Below, one piece after another: positions 1 to 41,200 of a stretch of 64,000 bases of DNA (the first letter of the stretch is position 1; each line of letters opens with the position of its first letter). Below the pieces are notes generated by a model that was not told the origin of the DNA, made no database searches, and saw nothing but the letters and a program-made list of their open reading frames with translations. The translations under genes were made by a program, and so were the position numbers. The stretch comes from Sclerurus mexicanus (lineage: Eukaryota > Chordata > Aves > Passeriformes > Furnariidae), in the NCBI GenBank assembly GCA_013396755.1, contig VWZF01006750.1:2458586-2522585 (forward strand). Direction: 5' to 3'.

Positions 1-635
1 GCAGCATCTCTGTTCTCATTCTTTGCCACTGCTGCTAAAGTAGCTCCCACTTCACCGCACACTTCCCTGTATTAATTTTGCTCAGCTTTTTTTTCCAGGG
101 CTACAGCAGTGGCAGAGTGCATGTTGTGGAAGAGGGCTCTGGTATTCAACAGAGGCTGGTGGTATTCACTCAGCACTCCTATCCTGCTGCCCCAAGGAGG
201 GAGGGCAGGAAGCAAGGGCAGCCAGATCTGCTCAGGATATTTTTGGGAGAAAAACCAGCAGCAGTCCCTCCACTTGGATTGCATGGACACAGTGCCATCT
301 CGTGGGCCTGAGTGCTGGCTTCAACATGCCCCTGCCAGCACAGGGAGCGACATCACACAGGAAAAGGCTTTCCTGTGGGCTGGCTCTGACAAAGGCATTT
401 GGCAGACAGAACAGACTCTTAAAAGTTGTTGTAACATTTTATGTCAGGTAAGCACATCTGCTTTAAAAGTTAAAAAAGAAGAAAAAGAAAAAGAAAAAGG
501 CTGCAGGCTTTTTATCCTCCAGTTATAACTATTTTTTAAAATGCTTATCCTTTTAGTTGTTCACCTTTGGCTCTGTACCAGAGCAGTCTTGCTGCTCTTC
601 ACACCATCTCTTCATTACATGTTGATCGCTAGCGC

Positions 636-672
636 TATAAATAGTATATATATTATATAAATATATATAAAG
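636..672. repeat. AT-rich low-complexity tract
   Basis: An irregular run of TA and TATAA units. It is a simple sequence lying in the presumed UNC5C 3' UTR, with no other signal. Confidence 0.7.
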
Positions 673-3139
673 TACCTACTGACTTTGAGGAAAACCTTTA
701 ATTTCCAAGTAAGAACCATTTATGGGAGGCAGTCTTTTTCACCTGAGTTTTTTTTCTTCCGTTCTTCTTGTGTTGTGTTCTTGTAAAGGTGACTGTCAGT
801 GTATAGGGTAACTTTGGGGTTCGGTTGGGTTTCTTTCCAGAATTTCTGATCACAGTTGATCCGCTGCATCTCACTAAACAGTGCAAGAACTAAGTGCTGT
901 TTCACTGAATCTTGAAAATTTTGCAGCAGTGAGGGTCTCTCAGTTAAGATTTGCTTCCATGGGAGACCGAGACTTTTTTCCGTCTTGCTGGCAGAAATGC
1001 AGACAGTCATGACACTCATGCTGGAGTCTGCAATACCCACAGAGCAAAACATGTCTGTTCCTTGGGTTTCTTGCTATTTCTGTTGCTTACATATAGAATA
1101 AATGTATTTACATGCTGTAAGCCTGTCATTGTGGACAGTGTCCTAATGTCTTGTATTGCTACCTACAATAGTTTCTTTTCTGTTCTCCTTTTCTTTTTCT
1201 TTTGGGGATGGGGGTATGGGAAAGGGAGGGGTGGGGGGCCCTTAGACCATTGTATGCTCTAGTCAAGTAGTTGCCACAGCTCTGAGGTTAATTTTATACA
1301 TGATGATACTGTTGAGGTTGGCTTGTTTGTTTTTGGGTTTTTTTTAATCTCATGTCCAGGGCAGTTTGCAAACTATCTTACTGAGTGTTTGGAAGTCTTT
1401 TCAGGTATTACTCTGGCTCTCATTTGGCCATGAAGTAACTAACTGTTTGCAGGCTGGCTTGCTTAATACCAGATGGTACAAAGATGTGAGTGGTTTGTGA
1501 ATGGAAACCAAACCTTTGGCCCTTCTCCCACAAGGACTCCAATGAGTTACTGACTTTGGGGTCACTACTGCAATCCATTCCTAGCCTGTGTGTGAAACCT
1601 GGAGTTCATAAAAGGAGCTGCACTGCAGATTTTTAAATGCTGAAGCATGTATCTCAGCCAGCCTCTGAAGTTGGAATTTAACGAAAATGCGAAGTGTGTG
1701 TGTGTATGTATACATAAAAAGAGGAGAAAACTGGACTCTTTTAGCTCTGATGTTAGTTAAGAGCATCCTCTTATTACCAACTCCTGCTTGGAAAAGTCAA
1801 AATTCAGTGCTGTAATATCACTGCAAGGTCAAATAGGCAGTACATCAAAAGCCAACAGAATAAAAACTGGCAAGTAATTGGAATTGGACTTGAACCAAAG
1901 CCTCGGAAATGAGCCCTCAAGTTTGGTAGGTCAAGCTCCTTGCTTGAATAGGAGTATTTAGTTTATTTACTTACTTGTCCTTGACACATGCTCCCTGAAA
2001 TCTGAAAATCCCTTTATCTGAAAGTCCTTTGATAAACTGCCTGTACAAAAAAGTATGATAATCCAGTTCCCACAAACCCTATCCTAAATAGGTATTTCAC
2101 ATTTTCTGTGGTGCTGGTTAAATGTATTTAGCACTTGTTCAGTCTCCTCAACTGCTTACAAAGAGATTAATTGCTATGAGTGCTGCACCCTGGGCCTGCC
2201 CTCTTCCCCCAAAGCATCCCATGTCATGGCATGCGAGTAGCTTCTGGATGCCTGTGAAGAAGCAGGATGTAATCAGGCAGGGCCCTCCCATAGTGGTGAG
2301 GTAGCTCTCTGAGTGCTGGCACTCTGGTCTCCAGCTGCTGGCTTGCAGCTGATGGGACAATAGCCCCTAGATGAGAAAAGCTTGCACAGCCCCCAGAGCT
2401 TCTTTGGCTGCTGCCAGCTGGCTCTTGCTACCACTTGCCAGTAAATTTGGGAGCTTGCACAATACAAATAAAAAGCAAAATCAATCTGGAAAGCAAACAA
2501 AATTAGGAAGGAGAGGCAAAACACTCTTCTCCCATAGATCTTCCAAGGTACCTTGCAGAAACACCCGAGCTGAGAGCCCATAACCTACTTTGAAGCAGGG
2601 TGCGTAACACTGCTGAGACAGAGAAGTTGTGGCATTACCCGGCATTACTGTTTGCACACATCTGTGTGGTAGACTTTTTTTGCTAAAACATATTCTGTTT
2701 GTTATTGTTGAAGAGTGAAAAAAAAAGTGAAGATGGTATCTTCAGTACCTTTCCAAAGCAAAGAAGGAGGGCCCATAGGAAATGAAACATCTGTGTGACC
2801 CAGGTGTATCACATTTCTCCCTCCTCTTCCCATGTCACAGCTCTACCAGGGTTCATGGGATTTGTTTTCTTTGCTATTCTGACCTGGAGAACTATTTTGG
2901 TTTTGATTTCCCTATTGCTGTATCTTCTATGCAATTCCTTTTTCTAAAGACTGACTTACTACAGGAGAAGTGCTAGCCATTGCATTATTTGTATTGCTGT
3001 ACAGTGGAGGTGTGGTTTACTAGTTCTGAGTGTGCCTCTTACCCCCCTCCCTTTTTCTCCTTCCCTCTGTTTGTAAATGCCTGCATTTATTCTGTCAGCC
3101 TGACATGTACAAAGTGTAAGAAAGAATTTTTAAACAGGT

Positions 3140-3145
3140 AATAAA
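3140..3145 (+). terminator. UNC5C: Polyadenylation signal AATAAA, probable UNC5C 3' end
   Basis: A canonical AATAAA. The local sequence runs AATAAATTATATTTATAAGC and is followed by a run of A starting at 3165, which places cleavage at the usual 15-25 nt spacing. It is the last AATAAA before the spacer between the convergent genes, which is why it was chosen over the upstream hexamers. Confidence 0.55.
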
Positions 3146-3164
3146 TTATATTTATAAGCAACTG

Positions 3165-3178
3165 AAAAAAAAAAAAAA
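3165..3178. repeat. Genomic A14 run at presumed cleavage site
   Basis: Fourteen consecutive A residues encoded in the genome directly after the AATAAA region. It could cause internal priming in oligo-dT cDNA and blur the exact 3' end. It could also be the tail of an old retroposed copy, but no such copy was recognised upstream. Confidence 0.8.
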
Positions 3179-5149
3179 GCACCACTACCTTGTGTTCAAT
3201 TGTTTAGTTGCTGGAAGCTTGGATGGAAAGTGGAGTCTTCTATTCAGTTTCTTTAAAAAAAAATATTACTGCACATAAGAACTCCTTGTGATGCACTCTC
3301 CTTCAAAAGATATCCTTCATGACATCCACATGCCCATACAGGCTGTTACACTGCACTTCATAAATCCTCATGCCTCCCCATGGTGTTTTACCCCAGCTGC
3401 TACAGGGGAGCTCGCCCCAGACAGTTTTCGTCAGGTTTGCATTTCGTGATCACAGTCAAAGGTGGAGAAAAGCAACAAGCAAGAAAATTCATTCTTTGCC
3501 TGAGAAGCAAAGTAAATGCCACTTGGGCAAGGTGATTTTGTCCAGCAATACCTGCTTATGTCATCCACCTTGACCTATGTGGATACAATACCCAAACACT
3601 GATCTTCACTCTTCTTGCACCTGCTCCCCACTGTCAGACAGTTGTTTCTCACTGACCTTGTTAGACCTGTTGGGCTCAGTATAAAATTTTGGGGAGTGCA
3701 AGAGGCAATACCCCAGCATAGCTGCATGCTGCTTCTCCCAGCTGGGCTGTAGGGGGTGGCAGCAGGGAAACAGGCATCTCTTACCGCCAACACCAGCAAT
3801 TCCCTCCTCATCTTCAGGGACTTTTCTTTTAGGTATGTGACCGCAGTTGTTCTTTGTTACACTCTTGGAAGAGTCTGCTCAAGTACATTTGAAGGTGGGA
3901 CTGCAACTCTCTTTCCCAGGTAGTGAAAGACACAGTTCAAGTGTGTTTCACAAGGAAGTAGAGCTCCAATTTTGGCAGGAGACAGTAGGATGACTCTGCA
4001 AACCTTGAATGGAAGGGAAACAGTCCAAATGTTGCCTGCAGTTGCAGAAGATACAGCTAAGCCCAAGGCTAAATAGCACCTAGCAAGGTGGGAAGGAAAG
4101 AAAACGAGAAGAGAGCACAGTACTGTCCCAAAAAGCCATACTTACAAAGTTACGCTGAGCAGAGCAAGCAGGATGGGAGAAAGAGGGCAGCTGCAGAAAC
4201 ACTGATCTCAGCAGCATTGTAGACAAGGGGCAGTCCAAACAGGCTGTGCTGGAGCACCACATCACCTTCAGCACTATACATCCAAAAAGGGCAGAAACAG
4301 CCTTAAAACTACATACAGTGACACGCCAAGGACAATGTGCAGCAAACACAGGGCTTTCCCACCTAGAATATCTAGGCCAGGTCAAGGAACTAAAGAAATG
4401 GGGGAGAATAACTGTGATGCTCTGCCACTGATCACAGATGGTCTGGGGCAAAGCAGGAGGGCTGCAGGGGCTTGGTGAAGGTGGCAGCTACAGGGAAAAT
4501 TGCTGTTTACACACTTCTCTGAAAATAACCAGCGAGGCAATTAAATGTTACAAAATACTGCTGCAACACAGCACTGCAGAATGAGAAGAGTGCTCCAGCT
4601 GTAAGTACAACTACACACAAGTATCTCACTATATGTAGAGGTACATACAATCCCATGTCTCTGAGTATGAAGCAATGCCAGGTTTCAGCTGATGCTGCGT
4701 ATGTAGGCTCTAACTTTTTCACCTGAAGTGTGCAGCTGAGAATTCCAGCTTCAGTCTGTGCATCTTGTGCTATTAAAAATAGTAGTCAAAATTCATAAAT
4801 ATGTGGCATAATGAGGGGAAGGGGGTGTCTCAAAACAATATTATGCACATGCCAAATTTCTATACATCTACATAATCAGCCACAAAATGCGAGTGACTGC
4901 TCTATTAGTGATAACACTGTTTTAATTAGTATTTTTCTCTTCAGTGAGTTTTGAAAGGAGCGATGCTTTTTTATGCCAGTGGAAACATATGCAACATATT
5001 GGTGTTTACTTGTTTGCTCAGAGGAGAAATCTTATAAAAATAAAATAAATAAAATGAGGCACAGACTAAATAATCTAACCAGGGAAATGAAACCCAAAGA
5101 CGGTGCTTTTCAAGCCCATGGAAAGGAAATAGAAGTAAAAGCAATCTCT
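3179..5149. other. Spacer between convergent genes
   Basis: About 2 kb between the presumed 3' ends of UNC5C (plus strand) and BMPR1B (minus strand). No exon, RNA gene or recognised mobile element was seen. An AATAAA-rich stretch at about 5038-5056 is on the plus strand and has no assigned gene. Confidence 0.45.
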
Positions 5150-5171
5150 GTCATAGGGAGATGGAAACAAT

Positions 5172-5177
5172 TTTATT
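5172..5177 (-). terminator. BMPR1B: Candidate distal polyadenylation signal of BMPR1B
   Basis: TTTATT on the plus strand, so AATAAA in the sense of BMPR1B. The sense sequence after it is pyrimidine-rich (about 5120-5150), as expected for a downstream element. It was chosen because it gives a 3' UTR length close to that known in the family. The evidence is modest. Confidence 0.35.
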
Positions 5178-5895
5178 TGGGGGGAATGTTAAAACAACCA
5201 TATACAATTTGAACAAATACAACATAACACAGTTTGTTCCCCAGGTTTTCTAACTATAATATTTACAGGTTTAATAAGGCACTGGTTCTCAAAAAAGAAC
5301 ACAAATTAGTCTTTTAGTCTTTACATTGTCAACTTTTTCTTTAATAGAAATAACTTTGTGCTAGAGAAAGGATAGCAGTTGCTAGATGGCATCTCTCTTC
5401 CTTTTTTTTTTTCTTCTCCCACTTACCTATGCCATTCAGAAACTAAACTTCCTTCAGTGATTTACATTTGAAAAGTGGATTTCTAGACCTTTGGGCATTG
5501 AAGTCACAATTATCTTCACCACTGACTTCCAATCCCTCATTAATATGCACTGTGAAACTACCAAAATCTGGAAGTGACATTAAAAGGCCACACCTGGCAA
5601 AATTAACATGCTAACCTGTAGTCACTGTACATGCTGAACCCAAAATAATGACACATTGAGCATTACAGAAAGTCAGCCTTGCACGCAGTAACTCAAATGT
5701 CACAGTGCTAGAAAAATAACCTTCACACTTGCCTTAGGCTGTTTTCTGGCCTTAGGCAGAGCCCTTTACAGCATCATTGATTACAGTGGGTAACTGCTTT
5801 TAGGGCAAAATCTGGCCTTTTGAATCTTGGGAGAAAATAGGCAGGTACTAGTTATACAACTGCAGACTGTCTGCTTTCTCAGTGTGTGTATCCTC

Positions 5896-5910
5896 ATATA
5901 TATATATATT
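5896..5910. repeat. Short (TA)n tract
   Basis: Alternating A and T, about seven units. Simple repeat in the BMPR1B 3' UTR. Confidence 0.8.
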
Positions 5911-5914
5911 TATT
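5909..5914 (-). terminator. BMPR1B: Alternative AATAAA for BMPR1B
   Basis: AATAAA in the sense of BMPR1B, next to a TA repeat. In such AT-rich sequence the hexamer arises easily by chance. Confidence 0.2.
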
Positions 5915-5976
5915 TTCCTATATAGCACCGCTGTAGTGATTTGTCATTTATGCATTTTCATAAATAAATATTATGT

Positions 5977-5982
5977 TTTATT
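5977..5982 (-). terminator. BMPR1B: Alternative AATAAA for BMPR1B
   Basis: AATAAA in the sense of BMPR1B within an AU-rich block that also carries overlapping ATTTA motifs. It could support a shorter 3' UTR of about 2.8 kb. Confidence 0.25.
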
Positions 5983-6051
5983 TAGTGCTTTATCATCCAT
6001 AATAGTTTACTCTTAATCCACATACTGGAGCTATTCCAGACTCGCAACTGA

Positions 6052-6086
6052 ATATATATATATTTATATATATATATATATATAAA
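6052..6086. repeat. (TA)n microsatellite
   Basis: About 35 bases of alternating AT interrupted by one TTTA. Self-complementary, so it can fold back in the transcript. Likely length-polymorphic. Confidence 0.85.
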
Positions 6087-8298
6087 ACACATAAATTTGA
6101 ACATTTAACATACACACCTATCAACCTATCAACCAGTATCTTAGATCCTTTTCTCCTGGAACAAAACAGAAAAAAAATAAAAAATAAAACTTGCTCAGAA
6201 AATCAGCAACTGGCCCCTTCTCTTGCAACATGCTGATGGCAGGTGCCAGGGGCATTGCATGCCTCATGTCTGCCAGTGGGTAAAGCACCCTCCAAAAAGA
6301 ACATTTCTCAGGAGAGCCATGACAATTAAAAAAAAAAAAATCTATTTGAGCAAGGCAGAGGTGAAACACACCTAAACACAGGAGGTTAGAGGCATCCCTG
6401 CTGTGCGACTGCTTACCTGGGACCTGCAGGGATCAGGCTCAGAGGTGTGATGACTGAACCTGCTTCTAGTCGCTGCCAAAATCAGTGGTCCCATCTGCTT
6501 CTTTGGAGCTGGGAAACCTTGGTCACACTGGGCTGTGCTGGCTTTTATGAAAGGAGTGAAACTACAAATCCCATGGCTCCATTTGCTAAGACAAAAAGGT
6601 GACAAGAGGCTGGGCTGTCAAGACAGTCAAGATGAGGAGCAAACTCTGCTCTCAGCCTCACATGCTGTTTTTAAGGACAGGGAAACCAACATTGCTCCTT
6701 TTGGGGTCAGGATTTGGTGTACTATTAACTCTCAGTGATTTTCTTTTTGTATTGCTTTGTAATTTTGGGTACAGGCAGGGAAACTGCACTGTGGAAAAAG
6801 CACTCTAATTAACAAAAATCCTCTGATTAAGCCTTTTGACACCTATAATCAGGGAGGTCTTGCTGGTTCTCTTGAACCTGCATATTTTTCTCTGTTAGCC
6901 TGAAAGTGTAAAATGTTAATTTTTCCAGCTAGAAATACCTCTAGGGAGCTGTGAAGCTAAAGCCCAATTATATACCTACCTACCACAAACAAATCAGTTT
7001 TGTCCAAAAGGGAAAAAAAAGAAGCATTACAGAAGTGCTGAGGCTAAATTCAGCATGGCAATTATTTCAGTTCTGAAATAGGCTTAGCATAATCAAAGAA
7101 GCATTTGTAAGGACTTATTTCAAAATTAAGCTGAGCACCATCTAGTGAAACAGGACATAGGCAGGCAAGAAAACTTAAAAAATTAAAAGAAAGGCAAAAA
7201 AGGGTAAACCAGTAACTCCTATGTAGCTCAGCTTTGATAACCTGATGAAGAACAGAACCTTTCCAAAGAAAACACTTCATGGGGAATATGTCACCTCTCA
7301 TTTCCCCTTCTGCAGTATTAGCACTGCAGCAACTGCTGCAAAATCAGGAAGAAGGAACAGGCAAATTACATTTCCCATTGCTCTTCTCTCCTAAAGCTCC
7401 TCTTGCTGGGAACCACGATGCTACGCAGCCCCAGCTTGGCAGCCAAGCCTGTCACTACTGTGCAGTGGCTGCCAGAGGTATGGAGGCTGCTGGAAGGCCA
7501 CCCAAAATAGTAATGCAGATGAAGCTTGAGTCAAATTGTTCTGTTTGTGATGTCTCTCACTGTATCAGGAGAAGTGCTGGAGGCAGGTGCCCACCACATC
7601 TGTGGTGCCCAGATCTCACCACCTGCCTAAGTCCCACACTCCTTCCCTGTCACTTCTTACAGCCAGGAGGCATCAGGTCTCCTTATGCTTAAAGAGAAAT
7701 AATTACCACCCCAGAAATGGCTATTTTTGAGGTTTTTCCCTTTCCCTTTAAAAACTGGAACTCATATTATTTTTAGTTTTCTTCCAACTGTGATTGTAGA
7801 TGGATCCCTCACTTCTACACAAATGAAAGAGCAAGATAATAATTCCTTCTCATAAGGAACTTCCTCTTACCCAGTGGTTGTTTAAGTGGGTCACAGCAGT
7901 ATCAAATTCACCAGCATATCCAAATGTGCTTCATTTTCACTCACATGCAAAATCCTTTATTTTGCAGTGGGAGAAAGGAAAAAAAAAAAAAGCCGAGAAA
8001 AGGGGCACTTGTTTATTATCGTGGTACCATCCCCATCAGATTTCCTGGAAACATGAAGAGCTTCTTCAAACAAGTCACACCAAACCGTATTCATTCAGCT
8101 CCCAATTACCTTAAATGAAGAATGACCTTCCCTGGGAGAGGCCACCTGCACTAATGATGGCAGGGATGTAATTGGGTTCCATCTCTGTACTGTGAGAACC
8201 ACTTGCACATGAAGGGCTATGGAAAGTTATCTCTACAAATAGGTGACTTTTAAGACGGTCTCCATTATAGCTCCTCTGAGCTACACAGACCACTCACC

Positions 8299-8318
8299 TT
8301 TTTTTTTTTTTTTTTTTT
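8299..8318. repeat. T20 homopolymer
   Basis: Twenty T residues on the plus strand, so an A run in the BMPR1B transcript. It could act as an internal oligo-dT priming site about 480 nt after the stop codon. Confidence 0.85.
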
Positions 8319-8482
8319 AAATCTGGAGTGCAATAGTCTTTTTATAAATGAAAAAGTTGTTTTGCTTTCACTTTCAGCAGTTCCCTCCAATTTTTTTAAT
8401 GTAACAATATACATCTTTTTTATTTCTAACCAAAAGTTTTATTTTCATAAAATTTAAAGCAGTATCTTTTTTAAACAATCAA

Positions 8483-8513
8483 AATAATAATAATAACAAT
8501 AATAATAATAATA
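8483..8513. repeat. (AAT)n microsatellite
   Basis: About ten trinucleotide units of AAT with one AAC variant. Simple repeat in the proximal BMPR1B 3' UTR. Confidence 0.85.
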
Positions 8514-8797
8514 AAATAGTAAGTGGCTTTCATGGAAAGCAACATGCATAATCTTAAACCAGTTACTAAAACTGTATTTCCCCGTGTAAACAAGGGCAGA
8601 GAAGCCTCTTCCAATATTGTATGTCAAAACTCAGGTGATTTTTGCAAAGGATAGTGTCCTCAAAACTTACAGCTGCTCTTAAGCAGGATTCTGTTCAAGG
8701 TACTTATTAGCGAAGACTTTTGATACCTCTTCAGGACTTCTGCCTGCATGAGAAAGTCCATTTCCATGGGCTTCCACAAGAGCTGCCTCTGGCAGAG

Positions 8798-38254
<29,457 letters not shown>

Positions 38255-38271
38255 GTTGTCTAGGAAATTGG
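38255..38271 (-). other. BMPR1B: 5' part of BMPR1B exon upstream of the usual ATG
   Basis: Seventeen bases between the acceptor (sense TATTTACAG) and the ATG. In the same frame they read as the end of an Ala codon (CC) followed by NFLDN, with no stop. This matches the longer human isoform, in which a signal-peptide exon is spliced to ...ANFLDNM. In other transcripts the segment would be 5' UTR. Confidence 0.75.
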
Positions 38272-41200
38272 CTGTAAATATTAGAGGGAAAGAAAAAGAA
38301 ACAGTTCTAGGCTGCATTACAAGACTTGAAATGAAGGCTTTAATGTAATTCCACCTATCAAAATCTGAGAAACTTAAGACAAGTGTTCACTACAGAGTGG
38401 TGTTCTATAAGAGCCTCTGAAATGGTTCACTATGGTTGAGGCTTATTGGACCTTTTTGGTATTAGAGCAAAGGTGCTGATGTTCAAGTTCTGCTGCTGCC
38501 AACAGATATATTGTGCTTTTACTATTATATATTGCAGAGTACAGCTTTTCTTCTATTGCATTACACAAGTCAAATCCTTGGTTACACCTTTGAGCTTTAT
38601 CTCTATGCCACTTGACACAATTCTACATGCACTGAATCCCATAAAAATCAGTGGTATTTATGGCACTCCAGGTAGAACAGAACATGAGCGTACAAATCAA
38701 CAAAGATTCAACAGCAAATGATGTACTTTCAAGTTCAACAGCACTTCCTGTGACTGAATTGCATAAGCACTACTTGGAAAACAAGGAAAAAAGTTAATTT
38801 CTGTAAAAAAATGTCTATAAACAAAGTAAAGGACAAGAATGTGTTTTAGAACGAAAAATGCTGAAATATATGGAGGTATATTTATAAAAGTATCAGAGTA
38901 CTGAATCTCTGTGGAGCTGGTGGAGTAGAGCTGGAGATGCTGGTGATAGGTTAGAAGCTGTTTAAGCAAGTTTCCCCAGCCCCCAGCTCTACCCATAAAT
39001 ATCAGTTTTCAGTCCTTGTGAATGTTTTAAGCCTCAAAGACAGAAATGAGATTAGCATGAAAAGCTTTGACTGGCAGTTCCTCACTTTACTTTTGGTTCC
39101 TTGTAAGAAAACTTACTAAAGGGTTATTTAAAAACAGCTGTCCCCAACAGAGTAGTTGAAGAGTAGGCTTGAAAGTCTTGATTTACTGTTAAGTCGTTAG
39201 AAACAATTGCATTATAATTATTTTGATTGGCTCCGGAACCGCTGCTTTGACTCTAAAATCTTCCCCAAATCTCCATCATCAGGACTGATAAATTGTGGAG
39301 CTGACAGAAAATTCAATCCTATTTAGCTCCCTACAGAGAGATGCAGTGGGCAAACAGGAAGAGGTGATGGGAACAAGTAGCTACACTTCAGGGCTTGGAT
39401 GGCAAGAACCAGCTGAAAGATTCTGAAGCAGTGAAAGGCTGGAGGAAGCTCAGGGCTGTTCAACCAGTCCATGCCCTTAGGAGGACTAACAAAGTCCAAT
39501 CTGCACTCCTGGGTGCGTGGGACCAGCCAGTGCCTGAGCACAGGCATGCACATCATGCCTCCCAGCTGCATACCCCTCCTCTCCTGTGCCAAGTCTGAAA
39601 GGAAAGTCCTGCAAATGGATTAGGCACTGGGAACAACTGGCAAACTGGCTTTAATTTTCTTCAGTGTAACAAGAGATATGCAAGCTTAACCCTAGCCAAT
39701 TCACAAAAAGCTTCAACTTGTTACCTCTGCGAAAACTGAGGCTTTGCACATAAGAACACTGCATTTAAAGAAGTGTTAGCTTTTTGAACACCATAGCTCT
39801 TCCACTCCTTGCATATTCCTTGCACAAGAGATATACTAATAATACTAAGGGGATACACTTGAAAGAGAATCATTCACCATACCAAATACACCTATGAAAT
39901 ACAAAACTCCTACAGCTTGACCTTTGGTCAGTACCTGTGTATCCCACTGAAATAGACTGAATTTTTGATTAGCGCAGCTCTTTTTAAAGTCAAACCAGAA
40001 AAAATAGTTACAAAACATATACAAACTATGGGCTTGTAACTCCCATGCCCAGCATCGAGATAAACTGGATTCATGATAGGACTCAATGTCAAAGTCCCAC
40101 ATACTGTTTTTATTAACATTTGGCAAAATTAGAACTAAATGCATTAGTTCACTCAAGAGGCATTGTCTATCTGTGTTGTTGTGTACTTGTAGCTGTATCA
40201 TAAGATGCAGTATATGCTTAAGTTAAGGAAAAAAATGCACTGTTTTTTGTTTCTAACAATATCATTATGATACATTAAAATGCAGCCTGTATATAACAAA
40301 TTAATATCAACAGATGTTTGCTCCCTGAATCACAGGATTGCAGATTATGTAAATTCCCTTTCAATCAGCAATTTTTGTCTGTATCATTTTATTACCATGA
40401 ATGGGGAATGTACAACTATTAATATTCCTACCAAGGATTTTCAGACTTCAAGCTCATGAGGCAACAAAGTGAACTTCTAGCTGATGAGGCAATTGAGTGA
40501 CAGTTTGCTCTGTGCATCATTTCCATGGAAGCTATCTGCAGTTTCAGTAGGGATCTTTCCCCAGCAAGGAGTGCAAAGACAAGAGCATTTTACACCTAGC
40601 ACAAAAAAAGGGAAAGGTTTAATTACAAATCTGATGGTGCCTGAAGATGTTAAATTTAGACAGCTAAATACCTTCCTCATAATATATACAGCTGTAGATA
40701 ATTCCTTTTTTCAACAAATGATTAATGCAGTCATATTCAAATGCAACCTGTGCCCACCACTCACCAGGGCTGTGACCATGAAGAGCTTCTGCAAAACTTG
40801 CCATAAACAACAGCTAATACCCTTAGATCTGGTTGTACTCTCAGATATAATAAGAGAAGTGGAAGTTGCTGAATTAGATTAACAAATCTGAATACCATCA
40901 AAGCATCACAGCTGGCTATTTAGAGATGTAGTTTGTTTTTTAGAAAATTTAGTACAAGTAGGCTGGCATTCAAATTTACACTTTCCAAGAGCTGGGAATG
41001 TAGCCTAGGATTTTGCTTTCAGCTAACAGCCAGCGTCAAAATTAGTCCAAAGCCATTGCAGTTCAATATCAAATATATTAAATCAAAATAAAATTAAAAT
41101 AGGTAGGAATAAGAAATTTTCAATCAAGCTCTTTTCCATCTTCTAAAATGCAAAACTCTTCTCACTCTACTCTCTTGCTCCTTTCATGCCTTAATTGCCT

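Larger units (their letters stand above)
1..3165 (+). other. UNC5C: Probable distal 3' UTR of UNC5C (partial)
   Basis: No coding exon was recognised here on either strand; the open frames are short and resemble nothing known to me. The assignment rests on context. In human and other amniotes the netrin receptor gene UNC5C lies tail-to-tail with BMPR1B, and its transcript has a 3' UTR of several kilobases. BMPR1B ends to the right on the minus strand, so a rightward transcript ending here is expected. An AATAAA signal at 3140-3145 is followed 20 bases later by the probable cleavage point. Other AATAAA hexamers at 1097, 1859 and 2467 could give shorter forms. The UNC5C stop codon would lie left of the window. 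An alternative is plain intergenic DNA. Confidence 0.5.
5150..8797 (-). other. BMPR1B: Probable BMPR1B 3' UTR
   Basis: The stretch directly downstream of the BMPR1B stop codon. It has no coding exon and is rich in A/T simple repeats. Its left limit is inferred from an AATAAA on the minus strand at 5177-5172, giving a 3' UTR of about 3.6 kb, similar to the long 3' UTR known for mammalian BMPR1B. On the transcribed strand, overlapping ATTTA pentamers occur near 5961-5972, a feature typical of AU-rich instability elements. Shorter forms could end at the AATAAA hexamers at 5982-5977 or 5914-5909. Confidence 0.5.

Noticed and set aside
78..528. Open frames at the left edge as possible UNC5C coding exon
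   Set aside because: The translations lack ZU5, UPA or death-domain motifs and are low-complexity at their ends. UTR or intergenic sequence fits better.
40484..40882. 132-codon open frame on the plus strand
   Set aside because: No family resemblance, no splice or promoter context, and antisense to the BMPR1B intron. Compatible with chance in AT-poor phases.
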